A DNA stretch of 64,000 nucleotides from Agromyces larvae (GTDB lineage: Bacteria; Actinomycetota; Actinomycetes; Actinomycetales; Microbacteriaceae). The position numbers and the translations under genes were made by a program. The stretch spans positions 1,736,001 through 1,800,000 of the forward strand of contig NZ_CP094528.1 of the NCBI RefSeq assembly GCF_022811705.1. The letters run 5' to 3'. Below are positions 17,472-25,708 of the stretch, one piece after another. Within the stretch, counting starts at the first letter, position 1, and each line of letters opens with the position of its first letter. Below the pieces are notes generated by a model that was given only the letters and a program-made list of their open reading frames with translations, was not told the DNA's origin and did not search any database.

Positions 17472-18877
17472 CCTCGCTGCATCCCCACCCCGACCGCCTG
17501 CTGCCGGCCGACCCGGCCGTGCGAGCCGTCGCCCGCCGCCTGTACGACGAGGTCGCGTCGGCGCCGATCCTCTCGCCGCACGGGCACGTCGACGCGCGCA
17601 TGCTGCTCGACGACGAGCCCTTCGACGACGCGGCGAATCTGCTCGTCACCCCCGACCACTACGTCACCCGGCTGCTGCACGCCCACGGCGTGACGCTCGA
17701 CCGGCTCGGGCTGCGCCGCGACGGCGGCCCGGCCGACCCGCGCGAGGTGTGGCGCACGTTCTGCGCGCACTGGGACGCGTTCCTCGCGACGCCCGTGCGG
17801 TTCTGGCTCGAGACGCAGCTGCACGACCTGTTCGAGGTCGACGTGCAGCCGTCGACCGAGACGGCCGACGCGATCTTCGACCAGCTCGCCGATCGACTGG
17901 CGCGGCCCGCGTACCGCCCGAGGGCGCTGTTCGAGCGGTTCGGCATCGAGGTGCTCGCGACCACCGACGACCCGGCCGACGACCTCTCGGCGCACCGCGC
18001 GCTCGCGGCCGACCCGTCGTTCCGCGGGCGGGTCGTGCCGACGTTCCGCCCCGACCGGTACCTCGACCCGGCGGCGCCCGGCTGGGCGAACGGGCTCGAT
18101 CGGCTCGCGGCATCCGCCGATGTCGACGCCGGCACGTACGCCGGCCTGCTCGACGCGCTGCGCGCCCGCCGGGCCGCGTTCGCCGCGGCGGGCGGCACCG
18201 CGACCGATACGGGCGTGCCCGACGCCGGTTGCGAGCCGCTCGACGCGGCCGACGCGGAGCGCATCCACCGCGAGGGACTCGCCGGGACCGTGAGCGCCGC
18301 CGACGCGGTCGCGTACCGGCGCGACCTGCTGTTCCGGCTTGCCGAGATGAGCGCCGACGACGGCCTCGTGATGCAGCTGCACGCCGGCGTGATCCGCAAC
18401 CACCACCGGCCGACGCTCGCCTCCTACGGACCCGACACGGGCCACGACCTGCCCGACGTCGGCGGATACACGCGGCCGCTGCGGCCGATCCTCGAGCGGT
18501 TCGGCACCTCCGAGACCTTCCGCATCGTGCTGTTCACGACCGACGAGTCGCTGTTCAGCCGCGAGATCGGCCCGCTCGCCGGGTTCTACCCGAGCGTGTT
18601 CGCGGGCGCTCCGTGGTGGTTCCTCGACTCCCCCGCGGCCATCGCGCGCTACCGCGCGGCCGTGACCGACAGCGCGGGCGTCGGCAAGACGAGCGGGTTC
18701 ATCGACGACACGCGGGCGTTCTGCTCGATCCCCGCCAGGCACGACATGTCCAGGCGCGCGGATGCCGCGTGGCTGGCCCGGCTCGTCACGACGCACCAGC
18801 TCAGCGAGGACGAGGCGGCCGGCATCGCCCGTCGGCTCGTCGACGAGATCCCCCGCTCGGCCTTCCGGCTCGGCTGA
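17468..18877 (+). CDS. uxaC: Glucuronate (uronate) isomerase
   Basis: Isomerises D-glucuronate to D-fructuronate (or galacturonate to tagaturonate). 469 residues, normal length. The amidohydrolase-like barrel shows SPHGHVDARML near the N-terminus, LTTPDHYVTRLL-like LVTPDHYVTRLL, MQLHAGVIRNHH, GGYTRPL and the C-terminal FIDDTRAFCSIPARHD. It is the entry step of the locus: UxaC, UxuB, ManD, KdgK, Eda convert glucuronate to pyruvate and glyceraldehyde 3-phosphate. No UxaB/UxaA is present, favouring glucuronate over galacturonate. Confidence 0.93.
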   Translation: MTSLHPHPDRLLPADPAVRAVARRLYDEVASAPILSPHGHVDARMLLDDEPFDDAANLLVTPDHYVTRLLHAHGVTLDRLGLRRDGGPADPREVWRTFCAHWDAFLATPVRFWLETQLHDLFEVDVQPSTETADAIFDQLADRLARPAYRPRALFERFGIEVLATTDDPADDLSAHRALAADPSFRGRVVPTFRPDRYLDPAAPGWANGLDRLAASADVDAGTYAGLLDALRARRAAFAAAGGTATDTGVPDAGCEPLDAADAERIHREGLAGTVSAADAVAYRRDLLFRLAEMSADDGLVMQLHAGVIRNHHRPTLASYGPDTGHDLPDVGGYTRPLRPILERFGTSETFRIVLFTTDESLFSREIGPLAGFYPSVFAGAPWWFLDSPAAIARYRAAVTDSAGVGKTSGFIDDTRAFCSIPARHDMSRRADAAWLARLVTTHQLSEDEAAGIARRLVDEIPRSAFRLG

Positions 18878-18903
18878 ACCCCGACGCGACGCAGGGGCGG
18901 CCC

Positions 18904-18920
18904 GCGGCGCTCAGCGCCGC
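18904..18920. terminator. Short GC hairpin between convergent uxaC and MFS genes
   Basis: GCGGCGC-TCA-GCGCCGC forms a 7-base stem; the MFS stop codon is the loop. No T-tract, so only a weak terminator candidate. Confidence 0.3.
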
Positions 18921-20239
18921 CGCGGCTCGATCCGCAACGGGCTGCGCCACCGCCGCAGGTCGAACACGACCCGCAGGTCGCGCGACCGTGCGAGCCCGAA
19001 CCCGATCACCAGCGCCGCGATCGCGGGCACGGCACCCGCGACCACGAAGCCGGTCTGCGGGCCGAACCGCTCGCAGATCCAGCCGATCAGCACGCCGCCG
19101 ACGGCCTGCCCGCCGAGCAGCACCATGAGGTAGAACGACATCACCCGCCCGCGGATGGCGAGGTTGGTCGACAGCTGCGTCATCGCCTCGGCGCCGGTCG
19201 CGAACAGCAGCCGCGCGACGCCGAGGCCCACGAGGGCGGCGAGGAACGCGCCGTACCAGGGCGCGACGCCCGCGAACGCGGTGACGAGCCCGTACACGGC
19301 CGCGGCGGCCACGAGTCCCCGGAGCCGCACGGTTCGGCGCCTGGCCGAGGCGAGCGCCCCCGCGAAGGCGCCGAGCGCGGCGAGCGAGCTGTACAGCCCG
19401 TAGCCCGCGGCGCCGGTCGCGTAGCGGTCGTCGGCGGCCGCGGCGAGCAGCACCGGCAGGTTCATGCCGAACACCGAGACGAACGCGAGCAGCACGATCG
19501 GCCAGCGGATGGTGGGCTTCGACGCCGCGTACCGGATCGCCTCGCGGATCTGGCCGCGCGCCCGGACGGCCCGCGGCGCGGGCCGGAGCTCGCCGCGCCG
19601 CATCACGAGCAGTGCCGACACGGCGACGGCCGCGGTGCACGCGTTGACCGCGATCGACCACCCCGAGCCGATCACGACGATCATGGCGCCGCTGACCGCC
19701 GGGCCGACCAGCCCGCCGAGGTGGAACACGCCGGCGTTCAGGCTGATCGCGTTGCGCAGCCGGCCCGGCCCGACCATCTCGGTGATGAAGGCGGCTCGAC
19801 TCGGCGCGTCGATCGCGATCGAGGTGCCGAGCACGCCCGCGGCGACGAGCACCTGCCAGGTCTGCACCGTGCCGGTCAGCACGAGCGTCGCGAGCATCGC
19901 GTTCACGATCACGCCGACCGATTGCGTCGCGATGAGCACGCGGCGCCTCGGGAACCGGTCGGAGACGACCCCGGCCCAGGCTCCGAACAGCAGGCTCGGC
20001 GCGAACTGCAGGCTCACGGTGAGTCCGACGAGGGCGACGTCGCCGGTGAGCTCGAGCACGAGCCAGTCGATCGCGACCCGTTGCATCCAGCCGCCGGTGT
20101 TCGCGAAGACCTGGGCGATGAAGTAGAGCCGGTAGTTGAACACGCGCAGGGCCGCGAACGTGTCGCGCAGCCGGATCGGATCGCCGACCACGGGGATGGG
20201 CTCGGTCGCACCGGGTGGCGCGTCGCCGGGCGCGGTCAT
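18911..20239 (-). CDS. MFS transporter, drug/metabolite exporter type
   Basis: 442 residues with about 12 hydrophobic segments and the MFS loop motif GVVSDRFPRRRVL between helices 2 and 3. The layout (RVFNYRLYFIAQVFANTGGWMQRVAIDWLV at the N-terminus) resembles the MFS_3/enterobactin-exporter-like group, which usually exports. Both tails are hydrophilic (about residues 1-30 and 420-442). GGAGG precedes the ATG. It is divergent from the enolase-superfamily gene, with a perfect 14-base palindrome in the 80-base gap. Cargo unknown. Confidence 0.8.
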   Translation of the reverse strand: MTAPGDAPPGATEPIPVVGDPIRLRDTFAALRVFNYRLYFIAQVFANTGGWMQRVAIDWLVLELTGDVALVGLTVSLQFAPSLLFGAWAGVVSDRFPRRRVLIATQSVGVIVNAMLATLVLTGTVQTWQVLVAAGVLGTSIAIDAPSRAAFITEMVGPGRLRNAISLNAGVFHLGGLVGPAVSGAMIVVIGSGWSIAVNACTAAVAVSALLVMRRGELRPAPRAVRARGQIREAIRYAASKPTIRWPIVLLAFVSVFGMNLPVLLAAAADDRYATGAAGYGLYSSLAALGAFAGALASARRRTVRLRGLVAAAAVYGLVTAFAGVAPWYGAFLAALVGLGVARLLFATGAEAMTQLSTNLAIRGRVMSFYLMVLLGGQAVGGVLIGWICERFGPQTGFVVAGAVPAIAALVIGFGLARSRDLRVVFDLRRWRSPLRIEPRRR

Positions 20240-20264
20240 CGCGATCCTCCAAATGTGTCGAATT

Positions 20265-20278
20265 TCACACTAGTGTGA
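20265..20278. promoter_or_regulatory. Perfect 14-bp palindrome between divergent MFS and dehydratase genes
   Basis: TCACACTAGTGTGA is fully palindromic and is centred in an 80-base divergent gap. Additional TGTG/CACA half-sites flank it. It is probably the operator of an unlinked GntR- or MarR-type regulator; no regulator gene is adjacent. Confidence 0.6.
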
Positions 20279-20319
20279 TCTTCAACACAGATTCAACGCT
20301 CGACGGTCGAGGAGGACCG

Positions 20320-21537
20320 ATGCGCATCACCGGCTTCGAGGTGTTCCCGTTCGCCAACCCCACGCCCGAGATCGGCGGCCCGATCTGGATGTTCGTGCGG
20401 CTCGACACCGACGCCGGCATCTCGGGGTACGGCGAGATCTTCACCTCGTCGCTGTACTCGCCGCCGCTCACGGTCGCGCGGGTGATCGCCGACTTCGTCG
20501 AGGAGTTCGCGATCGGCGAGCACCCCGGCCGCACCGAGCGATTCGCGCACCGCGTCTACAACAGCCATTACACGCGCAGCGGCGACCTCGCGAAGTTCGC
20601 GATCGCGAGCGGCGTCGAGATCGCGATGTGGGACATCCTGGGCAAGGCGCTCGGATGCCCCGTGCACGAGCTGCTCGGCGGTCGGATGCGCGATGCGGTG
20701 CGCATGTACAGCTACCTCTCACCGCCCGCGGGGCACGACTCCGACGCGTTCTGGACCGACGATGCCGCCATCGCCGCGCGCTGCGCCGAACTCGTCGACA
20801 CCGGGTTCACCGCGCTGAAGCTCGACCCGTTCCCGCTCCTCACGAGCGACGACGACCTCGCCGGCCAGGTCGTGCCCGTGCAGCCGACCGAGCACCAGCT
20901 GGCCGAGGCCGAGCGCATCGTCGCCGCCGTGCACGCCGGCGTGGCCGGGCGCGCCTCGGTCATCATCGGCACGCACGGGCAGTTCACCGCGTCGGGCGCT
21001 GTGCGCGTGGCCCGCCGGCTCGAGCGCTTCGACCCGCTCTGGTTCGAGGAGCCGGTGCCGCCCGAGCTGCCCGTCGAGATGGCCGAGGTCGCCCGACGCA
21101 CGGGCATCCCGATCGCGGCCGGCGAACGCCTCGCCGGCAAGGCCGGTTTCGCGGCGCTCGCGCGCCTGAACGCGGCGAACATCTTCAACCTCGACGTGAC
21201 GCAGGTCGGGGGTCTGCTCGAATCGAAGAAGATCGCCGCGCTCGCCGAGGCGAACGGCATCCAGGTGACGCCGCACGTGTTCGGCGGACCGCTCGTCGCG
21301 GCCGCATCGCTGCAGCTCGCCCTCACGCTGCCGAACCTGCTCGTCATGGAGGGCAACGGCGTCTACGACGGCACCTACGCCGACCTGCTCGTCGACCCGA
21401 TCGACTGGCGAGACGGCTCGCTGCATCCCTCCGACCGCCCCGGCATGGGTCATGATCTGAACGAGGACTACGCGCGCGCACACGCGGTCGCCGACGAGGC
21501 GTTCCAGTACCGCCGGCCGCCGCGGTCGTACCGATGA
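20320..21537 (+). CDS. Enolase-superfamily (mandelate racemase/muconate lactonizing type) sugar-acid dehydratase
   Basis: 405 residues. The N-terminal capping domain is followed by the barrel with TALKLDPF (catalytic Lys), IIGTHGQFTASG, LWFEEPVPPE (metal Glu), AAGERLAGKAGF (metal Glu), NLDVTQVGGL and VTPHVFGGPL (catalytic His) and MEGNGVYDG. The pattern fits acid-sugar dehydratases of the galactarate/galactonate group; the exact sugar acid cannot be told. GGAGG sits four bases before the ATG. It heads a three-gene plus-strand unit. Confidence 0.8.
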   Translation: MRITGFEVFPFANPTPEIGGPIWMFVRLDTDAGISGYGEIFTSSLYSPPLTVARVIADFVEEFAIGEHPGRTERFAHRVYNSHYTRSGDLAKFAIASGVEIAMWDILGKALGCPVHELLGGRMRDAVRMYSYLSPPAGHDSDAFWTDDAAIAARCAELVDTGFTALKLDPFPLLTSDDDLAGQVVPVQPTEHQLAEAERIVAAVHAGVAGRASVIIGTHGQFTASGAVRVARRLERFDPLWFEEPVPPELPVEMAEVARRTGIPIAAGERLAGKAGFAALARLNAANIFNLDVTQVGGLLESKKIAALAEANGIQVTPHVFGGPLVAAASLQLALTLPNLLVMEGNGVYDGTYADLLVDPIDWRDGSLHPSDRPGMGHDLNEDYARAHAVADEAFQYRRPPRSYR

Positions 21538-21576
21538 GCTGCCGGCCAGCCAGAAGTGCGTTGTTTCGCACAATTG

Positions 21577-21605
21577 TTGTGATGGAACGCACATTCCAAT
21601 AGGCT
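21577..21605 (+). promoter_or_regulatory. Candidate promoter for the epimerase/oxidoreductase pair
   Basis: TTGTGA (21577-21582) and TAGGCT (21600-21605) are 17 bases apart. Just upstream, GTGCG-TTGTTT-CGCAC (21556-21571) is an inverted repeat and ACAATTGT (21571-21578) overlaps the -35, so the promoter is probably regulated. The transcript would start about 65 bases before the GTG at 21677. Confidence 0.6.
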
Positions 21606-21676
21606 CGGATCCGGCGCGAGGTCGCGCATCGACGCAGCGGCCCGCCGACGAAACCCTCGATGGCGAAAGGTTCCCC

Positions 21677-22444
21677 GTGGTCCATCCAACCGTCTCCCTG
21701 CAGCTCTACAGCGTGCGCGACGCGCTCGAGGCCGACCCGGCCGGCACAATCGACCGGGTCGCCGCGCTCGGATTCACCGCGGTCGAGTCGGGCTTCAAGG
21801 CGCTCACGGCGCATCCCGAGCTCGTCGACGCGATCCATCGCAACGCGCTCGCGACGCCGACCATGACCTCGCCCCTCTTCCGGGTCGCCGACCGCGAGCC
21901 CGTCTGGGCGCTCGCGAAGCGGCTCGGCGCGCACACGGTCGTCGAGACCTTCATTCCCGAAGCGCACTGGACGAGCGCCGACGACGTCGACGCCATCGCG
22001 GCCGAGCTCAACGCGTCAGCGTCCGAGGCATCCGCCCATGACCTTCGCGTCGGCTACCACAACCACTGGTGGGAGCTCGAGACGCGCTTCGACGGCGTGC
22101 AGGCCATGGAGCTGCTGATCGACCGGCTCGACCCCGCCGTGATCCTCGAGATCGACGCGTACTGGGTCGCCGTCGGCGGCGAGGACGCGGTCGCGTTCGT
22201 CGCCCGCCACGCCGACCGCATCCGCTACCTGCACCTGAAAGACGGTCCGATCGACCGCGAGAACGCGCACCAGCGACCCGCCGGCACCGGCGCGATGCCG
22301 CTGCGCGAGCTCATCGCCGCCGCCGCCTCGCTCGAAGGCGTCGTCGTCGAGTTCGACGCCTACGACGGCGACGTGTTCGCCGCATCCGAGCAGAGCCGGG
22401 TGCACCTCACCTCGCTCGTCGAGGCGATCGAGGTGCGCGCGTGA
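21677..22444 (+). CDS. Sugar phosphate isomerase/epimerase-like TIM barrel protein
   Basis: 255 residues, xylose-isomerase-like barrel: VSLQLYSVRDALEADP at the N-terminus, GYHNHWWELE (metal His/Glu region), LEIDAYWVAVGGED (Asp), LHLKDGPID and VVEFDAYDG (Glu). This subgroup often accompanies Gfo/Idh/MocA oxidoreductases in carbohydrate clusters. GTG at 21677 follows GAAAGG. Its stop overlaps the start of the oxidoreductase by four bases, so the two are likely a functional pair. Substrate unknown. Confidence 0.75.
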   Translation: MVHPTVSLQLYSVRDALEADPAGTIDRVAALGFTAVESGFKALTAHPELVDAIHRNALATPTMTSPLFRVADREPVWALAKRLGAHTVVETFIPEAHWTSADDVDAIAAELNASASEASAHDLRVGYHNHWWELETRFDGVQAMELLIDRLDPAVILEIDAYWVAVGGEDAVAFVARHADRIRYLHLKDGPIDRENAHQRPAGTGAMPLRELIAAAASLEGVVVEFDAYDGDVFAASEQSRVHLTSLVEAIEVRA

Positions 22445-23541
22445 GCGGCCGCGTCGGCGTCGGCGTGATCGGCGCGGGCACGATCAGCAACCAGTACCTG
22501 CGCAATATGACGACCTTCCCCGACCTCGAGGTCGTCATCGTCGGCGACCTCTTCGAAGACAAGGCCGCCGAACAGGCCGCCGCCTACGGCGTGCCCGAGT
22601 CGGGCGCGCCCGATGCGGTGCTGAATCACCCCGACGTCGACCTCGTCGTCAACCTGACCATCCCGCAGGCGCACGCCGAGGTGTCGTCGGCCGCGCTCGC
22701 GGCGGGCAAGCACGTGTTCAGCGAGAAGCCGTTCGCGACCTCCCGCGAGGCGGGCCGGGCGCTGCTCGAGCAGGCGGACGCCGCGGGGCTGCGCATCGGC
22801 GGCGCCCCCGACACATTCCTCGGCGCCGGCCTGCAGACCGCCCGTCGCATCATCGAACGCGGCGACATCGGCACCCCGCTCACCGGACTCACCCTGTTCG
22901 AGGTGCCGGGCCCGGTCGACGACCACCGCAACCTGGAGGTGCTGCTCTCCCGCGGTGCGGGTCCGCTCTGGGACATGGGGCCCTACTACCTGACCGCGCT
23001 CAGCCAGGTGTTCGGGTCGTTCGCCTCGGTCGTCGCGTCGGCCCGCACCGCGCGCCCGCAGCGCACGCTGCTCGTGGGCCCGAAGGCGGGGCAGGTGCAC
23101 GACGTGCAGGTTCCGACCCACGTGAGCGTCCTCGCCGACTTCGCCGGAGGCGCCGAGTCGGTGACCACGCTGAGCTGGGACTCGCCGCACCGCCGCGTCG
23201 GCCACGTCGAGATCGTGGGCACCGAGGCGACACTCGTCATTCCCGACCCCAACGAGTTCGACGGCACGCTGCGCATCAAGCGCAAGGGCGACGACGACTG
23301 GATCGACGTGCCGGCGACCGGCGCCGTGGGCGGCCGCGGCCTCGGGCCGCTCGACATCGCCCGCTCGATCGCGGCGGGTGTGCCGCACCGCGCATCGGGC
23401 CTGCTCGCCTATCACGTGCTCGACGTCATGGCCTCGGTGTCGGAGTCCCTCGAGCGTCGCGCCTGGGTGGATGTCGCGAGCGAGGTTCCCGCGACTCCCG
23501 CGATCCCCGAGGACTGGGACCCGTACGCCGCGACGCTGTAG
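22441..23541 (+). CDS. Gfo/Idh/MocA family oxidoreductase
   Basis: 366 residues. VGVIGAGTISNQYLRNM (NAD(P) motif), LVVNLTIPQAHAEVSSAALAAGKHVFSEKPFATS (EKP lysine) and GPLWDMGPYYLTALSQVFG (catalytic-type segment) are typical. It is coupled to the epimerase upstream. Predicted to act on a sugar or cyclitol with a nicotinamide cofactor. It ends 20 bases before a strong inverted repeat that separates it from the convergent unit C. Confidence 0.8.
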   Translation: MSGRVGVGVIGAGTISNQYLRNMTTFPDLEVVIVGDLFEDKAAEQAAAYGVPESGAPDAVLNHPDVDLVVNLTIPQAHAEVSSAALAAGKHVFSEKPFATSREAGRALLEQADAAGLRIGGAPDTFLGAGLQTARRIIERGDIGTPLTGLTLFEVPGPVDDHRNLEVLLSRGAGPLWDMGPYYLTALSQVFGSFASVVASARTARPQRTLLVGPKAGQVHDVQVPTHVSVLADFAGGAESVTTLSWDSPHRRVGHVEIVGTEATLVIPDPNEFDGTLRIKRKGDDDWIDVPATGAVGGRGLGPLDIARSIAAGVPHRASGLLAYHVLDVMASVSESLERRAWVDVASEVPATPAIPEDWDPYAATL

Positions 23542-23561
23542 CGCGGAGCGTCGCATCCCGC

Positions 23562-23596
23562 TGGTCGAGTAGCGCCGACGCGGCGCTACTCGACCA
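23562..23596. terminator. 15-bp perfect inverted repeat, bidirectional terminator between units B and C
   Basis: TGGTCGAGTAGCGCC and GGCGCTACTCGACCA pair perfectly around GACGC. It separates convergent genes. The right arm also encodes the last residues and stop codon of the DUF1537 kinase. Sequences containing GGTCGAGTAG inverted repeats are a familiar intergenic type in Microbacteriaceae, so this may be one copy of a dispersed palindromic element. Confidence 0.75.
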
Positions 23597-25004
23597 CCGT
23601 GGACGGTGCGGCGAGCCGCTCGACGGCGTCGGCGAGCGCGTCGTCGTCGCCGACGTTGCCCGCGAACACCACGTACGGCAGGCCCGAGCCCTGGGCCCGG
23701 TCGGCCCACACCGAGACCATCCCGGGGAACAGCTGCCCGAGCACCTCGGCGCGCGTGAGGCCGAGCGCGTCGGTGGCGATGTCGCTCGACGTGATGCCGC
23801 CCTTGGCGATCACCCAGCCGGGTCGCCGACGCGCGACCGCGTCGCGCACGACGCGGACCAGGGCCGCCGACACGTCACCCGCGAACGCGAGGCTCGCCGC
23901 GGGATCGCCGGCGTCGCGCCGCACCCGGGTCGTCGAGATCACGGCGTCGCCGGCCTCGAGGGCGGAGCCGAGCTCGTCGGTCGCCCGCCGCACCTCCTCA
24001 TCGGCCGCCGCCTGCGCGATCGCGAGCTCCAGCACGTCGAGCTCGACCCATCCGAGCCCCGGACGCCGCTCGCGCAGCCGGGCGAGCTGACGGGTGGTGA
24101 GCTCGACGTGCGAGCCGACCACCACGAGCCCCGGCCGTCCCGGCGCAGCGCCCAGCTCCGAGGTCGACAGCGGCACCCGCGGGTCCAGGCCGAGCAGCGC
24201 CGCGACGAACGTCGGTCCGCTGCGCACGAGCACGCGGCGCCCCTCGGCCTCGGCGAGCAGGAGCCCCGCCGCGGCGGTGTCGAGGTCGGCGCGCTCGGTC
24301 GCGTTGAGCACGATGGTCGCCCCTCCGGCCACGCCCAGCACCAGGTCGCGCACGCGTTCGGCGGCGTCGCCTCGCCTCAGATCCCCGAGCCCGATCGAGA
24401 CCACGTCGCGCGCCGGCACCACACCATCCGTGCGCTCTTCGACCCACTCGCGCAGGTTCGACGCGCGGAACCCGAACGTCGCGTCTCGCGCGTAGTCGGT
24501 GTCGCCGACGGGCGTCTCGACCTCGCCGCTCCGCACGAGGTGCACGTCGTCGCGCGTGATGCGGCCGGCTTCCAGGTAGGCGGGCGCGATGAGCACGGCA
24601 TCGTACGGATGCCCCGCGGCCCGCGCCCGTTCGGCCAGCAGGTCGGCCTCGAGCGGGTGGTGCCCGCGCAGCGTCGAATCGCCGCGCAGCAGCAGGTCGA
24701 CTCCCACGCCGACGCGAGCGGCGGATGCCTCGACCGCGGCCGCGACCTCGTGCATGCGTGCCGCCGCGGCATCCGGTTGCAGCGATCGCGTGTTCGTGAG
24801 CACGAAGACCGCGCCGGCCGGGTGCGCGAGCGCCCAGTCCAGCTCGGGGCCGAGCCAGGTCGTCACGATCGGCACGCCGTGCACCGACTGGCTGCCGGTC
24901 GGGTCGTCGTCGAGCACCACGAGCACCCGGCCGCGCGCGGCGCGGAGCTCGCGCACCGTGCCGGTCATGACGGCCGCACCGGTCACGGCGACCTCGCCGA
25001 TCAC
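23586..25004 (-). CDS. Four-carbon acid sugar kinase family protein (DUF1537)
   Basis: 472 residues. VLVVLDDDPTGSQSVHGVPIVT near residue 28 is the family's substrate-site motif; LRGDSTLRGHHPLEADLL follows, and the C-terminal nucleotide domain has WVIAKGGITSSDIATDAL and SGLPYVVFAGNVGDDDAL. DUF1537 proteins phosphorylate four-carbon ketoacids such as 3-oxo-tetronates at O4. GTG at 25004 overlaps the racemase-like stop by four bases. It is the last gene of unit C; its final codons lie inside the terminator stem. No classical OtnC-type decarboxylase is present nearby. Confidence 0.85.
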   Translation of the reverse strand: MIGEVAVTGAAVMTGTVRELRAARGRVLVVLDDDPTGSQSVHGVPIVTTWLGPELDWALAHPAGAVFVLTNTRSLQPDAAAARMHEVAAAVEASAARVGVGVDLLLRGDSTLRGHHPLEADLLAERARAAGHPYDAVLIAPAYLEAGRITRDDVHLVRSGEVETPVGDTDYARDATFGFRASNLREWVEERTDGVVPARDVVSIGLGDLRRGDAAERVRDLVLGVAGGATIVLNATERADLDTAAAGLLLAEAEGRRVLVRSGPTFVAALLGLDPRVPLSTSELGAAPGRPGLVVVGSHVELTTRQLARLRERRPGLGWVELDVLELAIAQAAADEEVRRATDELGSALEAGDAVISTTRVRRDAGDPAASLAFAGDVSAALVRVVRDAVARRRPGWVIAKGGITSSDIATDALGLTRAEVLGQLFPGMVSVWADRAQGSGLPYVVFAGNVGDDDALADAVERLAAPSTVVE

Positions 25005-25675
25005 GAACCCAGTTCGTGCGCCCGCTCGGCGAGCTGGCCGACGCCGAGCCGTGGACTCACGAGCACCGGCATCCCGGTCTCCTGCTCGATGCGCTCGGCG
25101 AGCCGCGACATCGACGCCTGGGCGAGCACGAGCAGTTCCACCTCGTCGGCGAGCGCGCGCGCCGCGGCGACGACGAGCTCGTCGTGGCGTGCGCGGTCGC
25201 CGGCCACGAGGATGTCGAAGGCGCCCTCGGCGAGGCGAGGCGTCGTCGTCACCTCGCGCCCGAGCTCGGCCGCGTGCTTCGCGATGAGGTCGGACGTCGG
25301 GCCGAGCGTCGTCGGCACCGTCGCGAGCACGCCGATGCGCGACGCCCGAGCGGCGGCCTCGTGCGCCATCGCGTCGTCGACCTTCACGACCGGCACGCTC
25401 ACCCGCTGGGCGGCGACGTCGAGCGCGGGCCCGAGCGACGAGCAGGCCGAGAAGATGAGGTCGGCACCGGCCGCCTCGGCGGCCTCGGCGAGGTGCACCA
25501 TGCGCTCGGTGCTCTCGTCGGAGATGCCGTCGTCGCGGATCACCGTCGCGAGCACGTCGGAGTCGACGAAGTGCACCACCTCGGCATCGGGCACGAGCTC
25601 CTGCATGAGCTCATCGAACAGCGGATCGGTCTTCACGAACACGAAGCTCGTGTGCAGCACCGCGATCTTGGTCAT
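25001..25675 (-). CDS. Aspartate/glutamate racemase family protein
   Basis: 224 residues. KIAVLHTSFVFVK at the N-terminus, IFSACSSLGP with a cysteine near residue 78, and KVDDAMAHEAA are visible. The second catalytic cysteine expected in true racemases (usually about 110 residues later) is not seen: the equivalent region reads LVLAQASMSRLA, with Ala/Ser. It may therefore be a decarboxylase, isomerase or maleate-isomerase-type relative. GAGAGG precedes the ATG. It overlaps the DUF1537 gene by four bases. Confidence 0.7.
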   Translation of the reverse strand: MTKIAVLHTSFVFVKTDPLFDELMQELVPDAEVVHFVDSDVLATVIRDDGISDESTERMVHLAEAAEAAGADLIFSACSSLGPALDVAAQRVSVPVVKVDDAMAHEAAARASRIGVLATVPTTLGPTSDLIAKHAAELGREVTTTPRLAEGAFDILVAGDRARHDELVVAAARALADEVELLVLAQASMSRLAERIEQETGMPVLVSPRLGVGQLAERAHELGS

Positions 25676-25708
25676 GGGGTTCCTCTCGGTCGGCTGGATC
25701 GACGCCGC

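Noticed and set aside
15428-18877. A continuous plus-strand frame of 1149 codons
   Set aside because: Only its last 469 codons are real (uxaC from 17468). The earlier part is antisense to the epimerase gene and out of frame with LacI.
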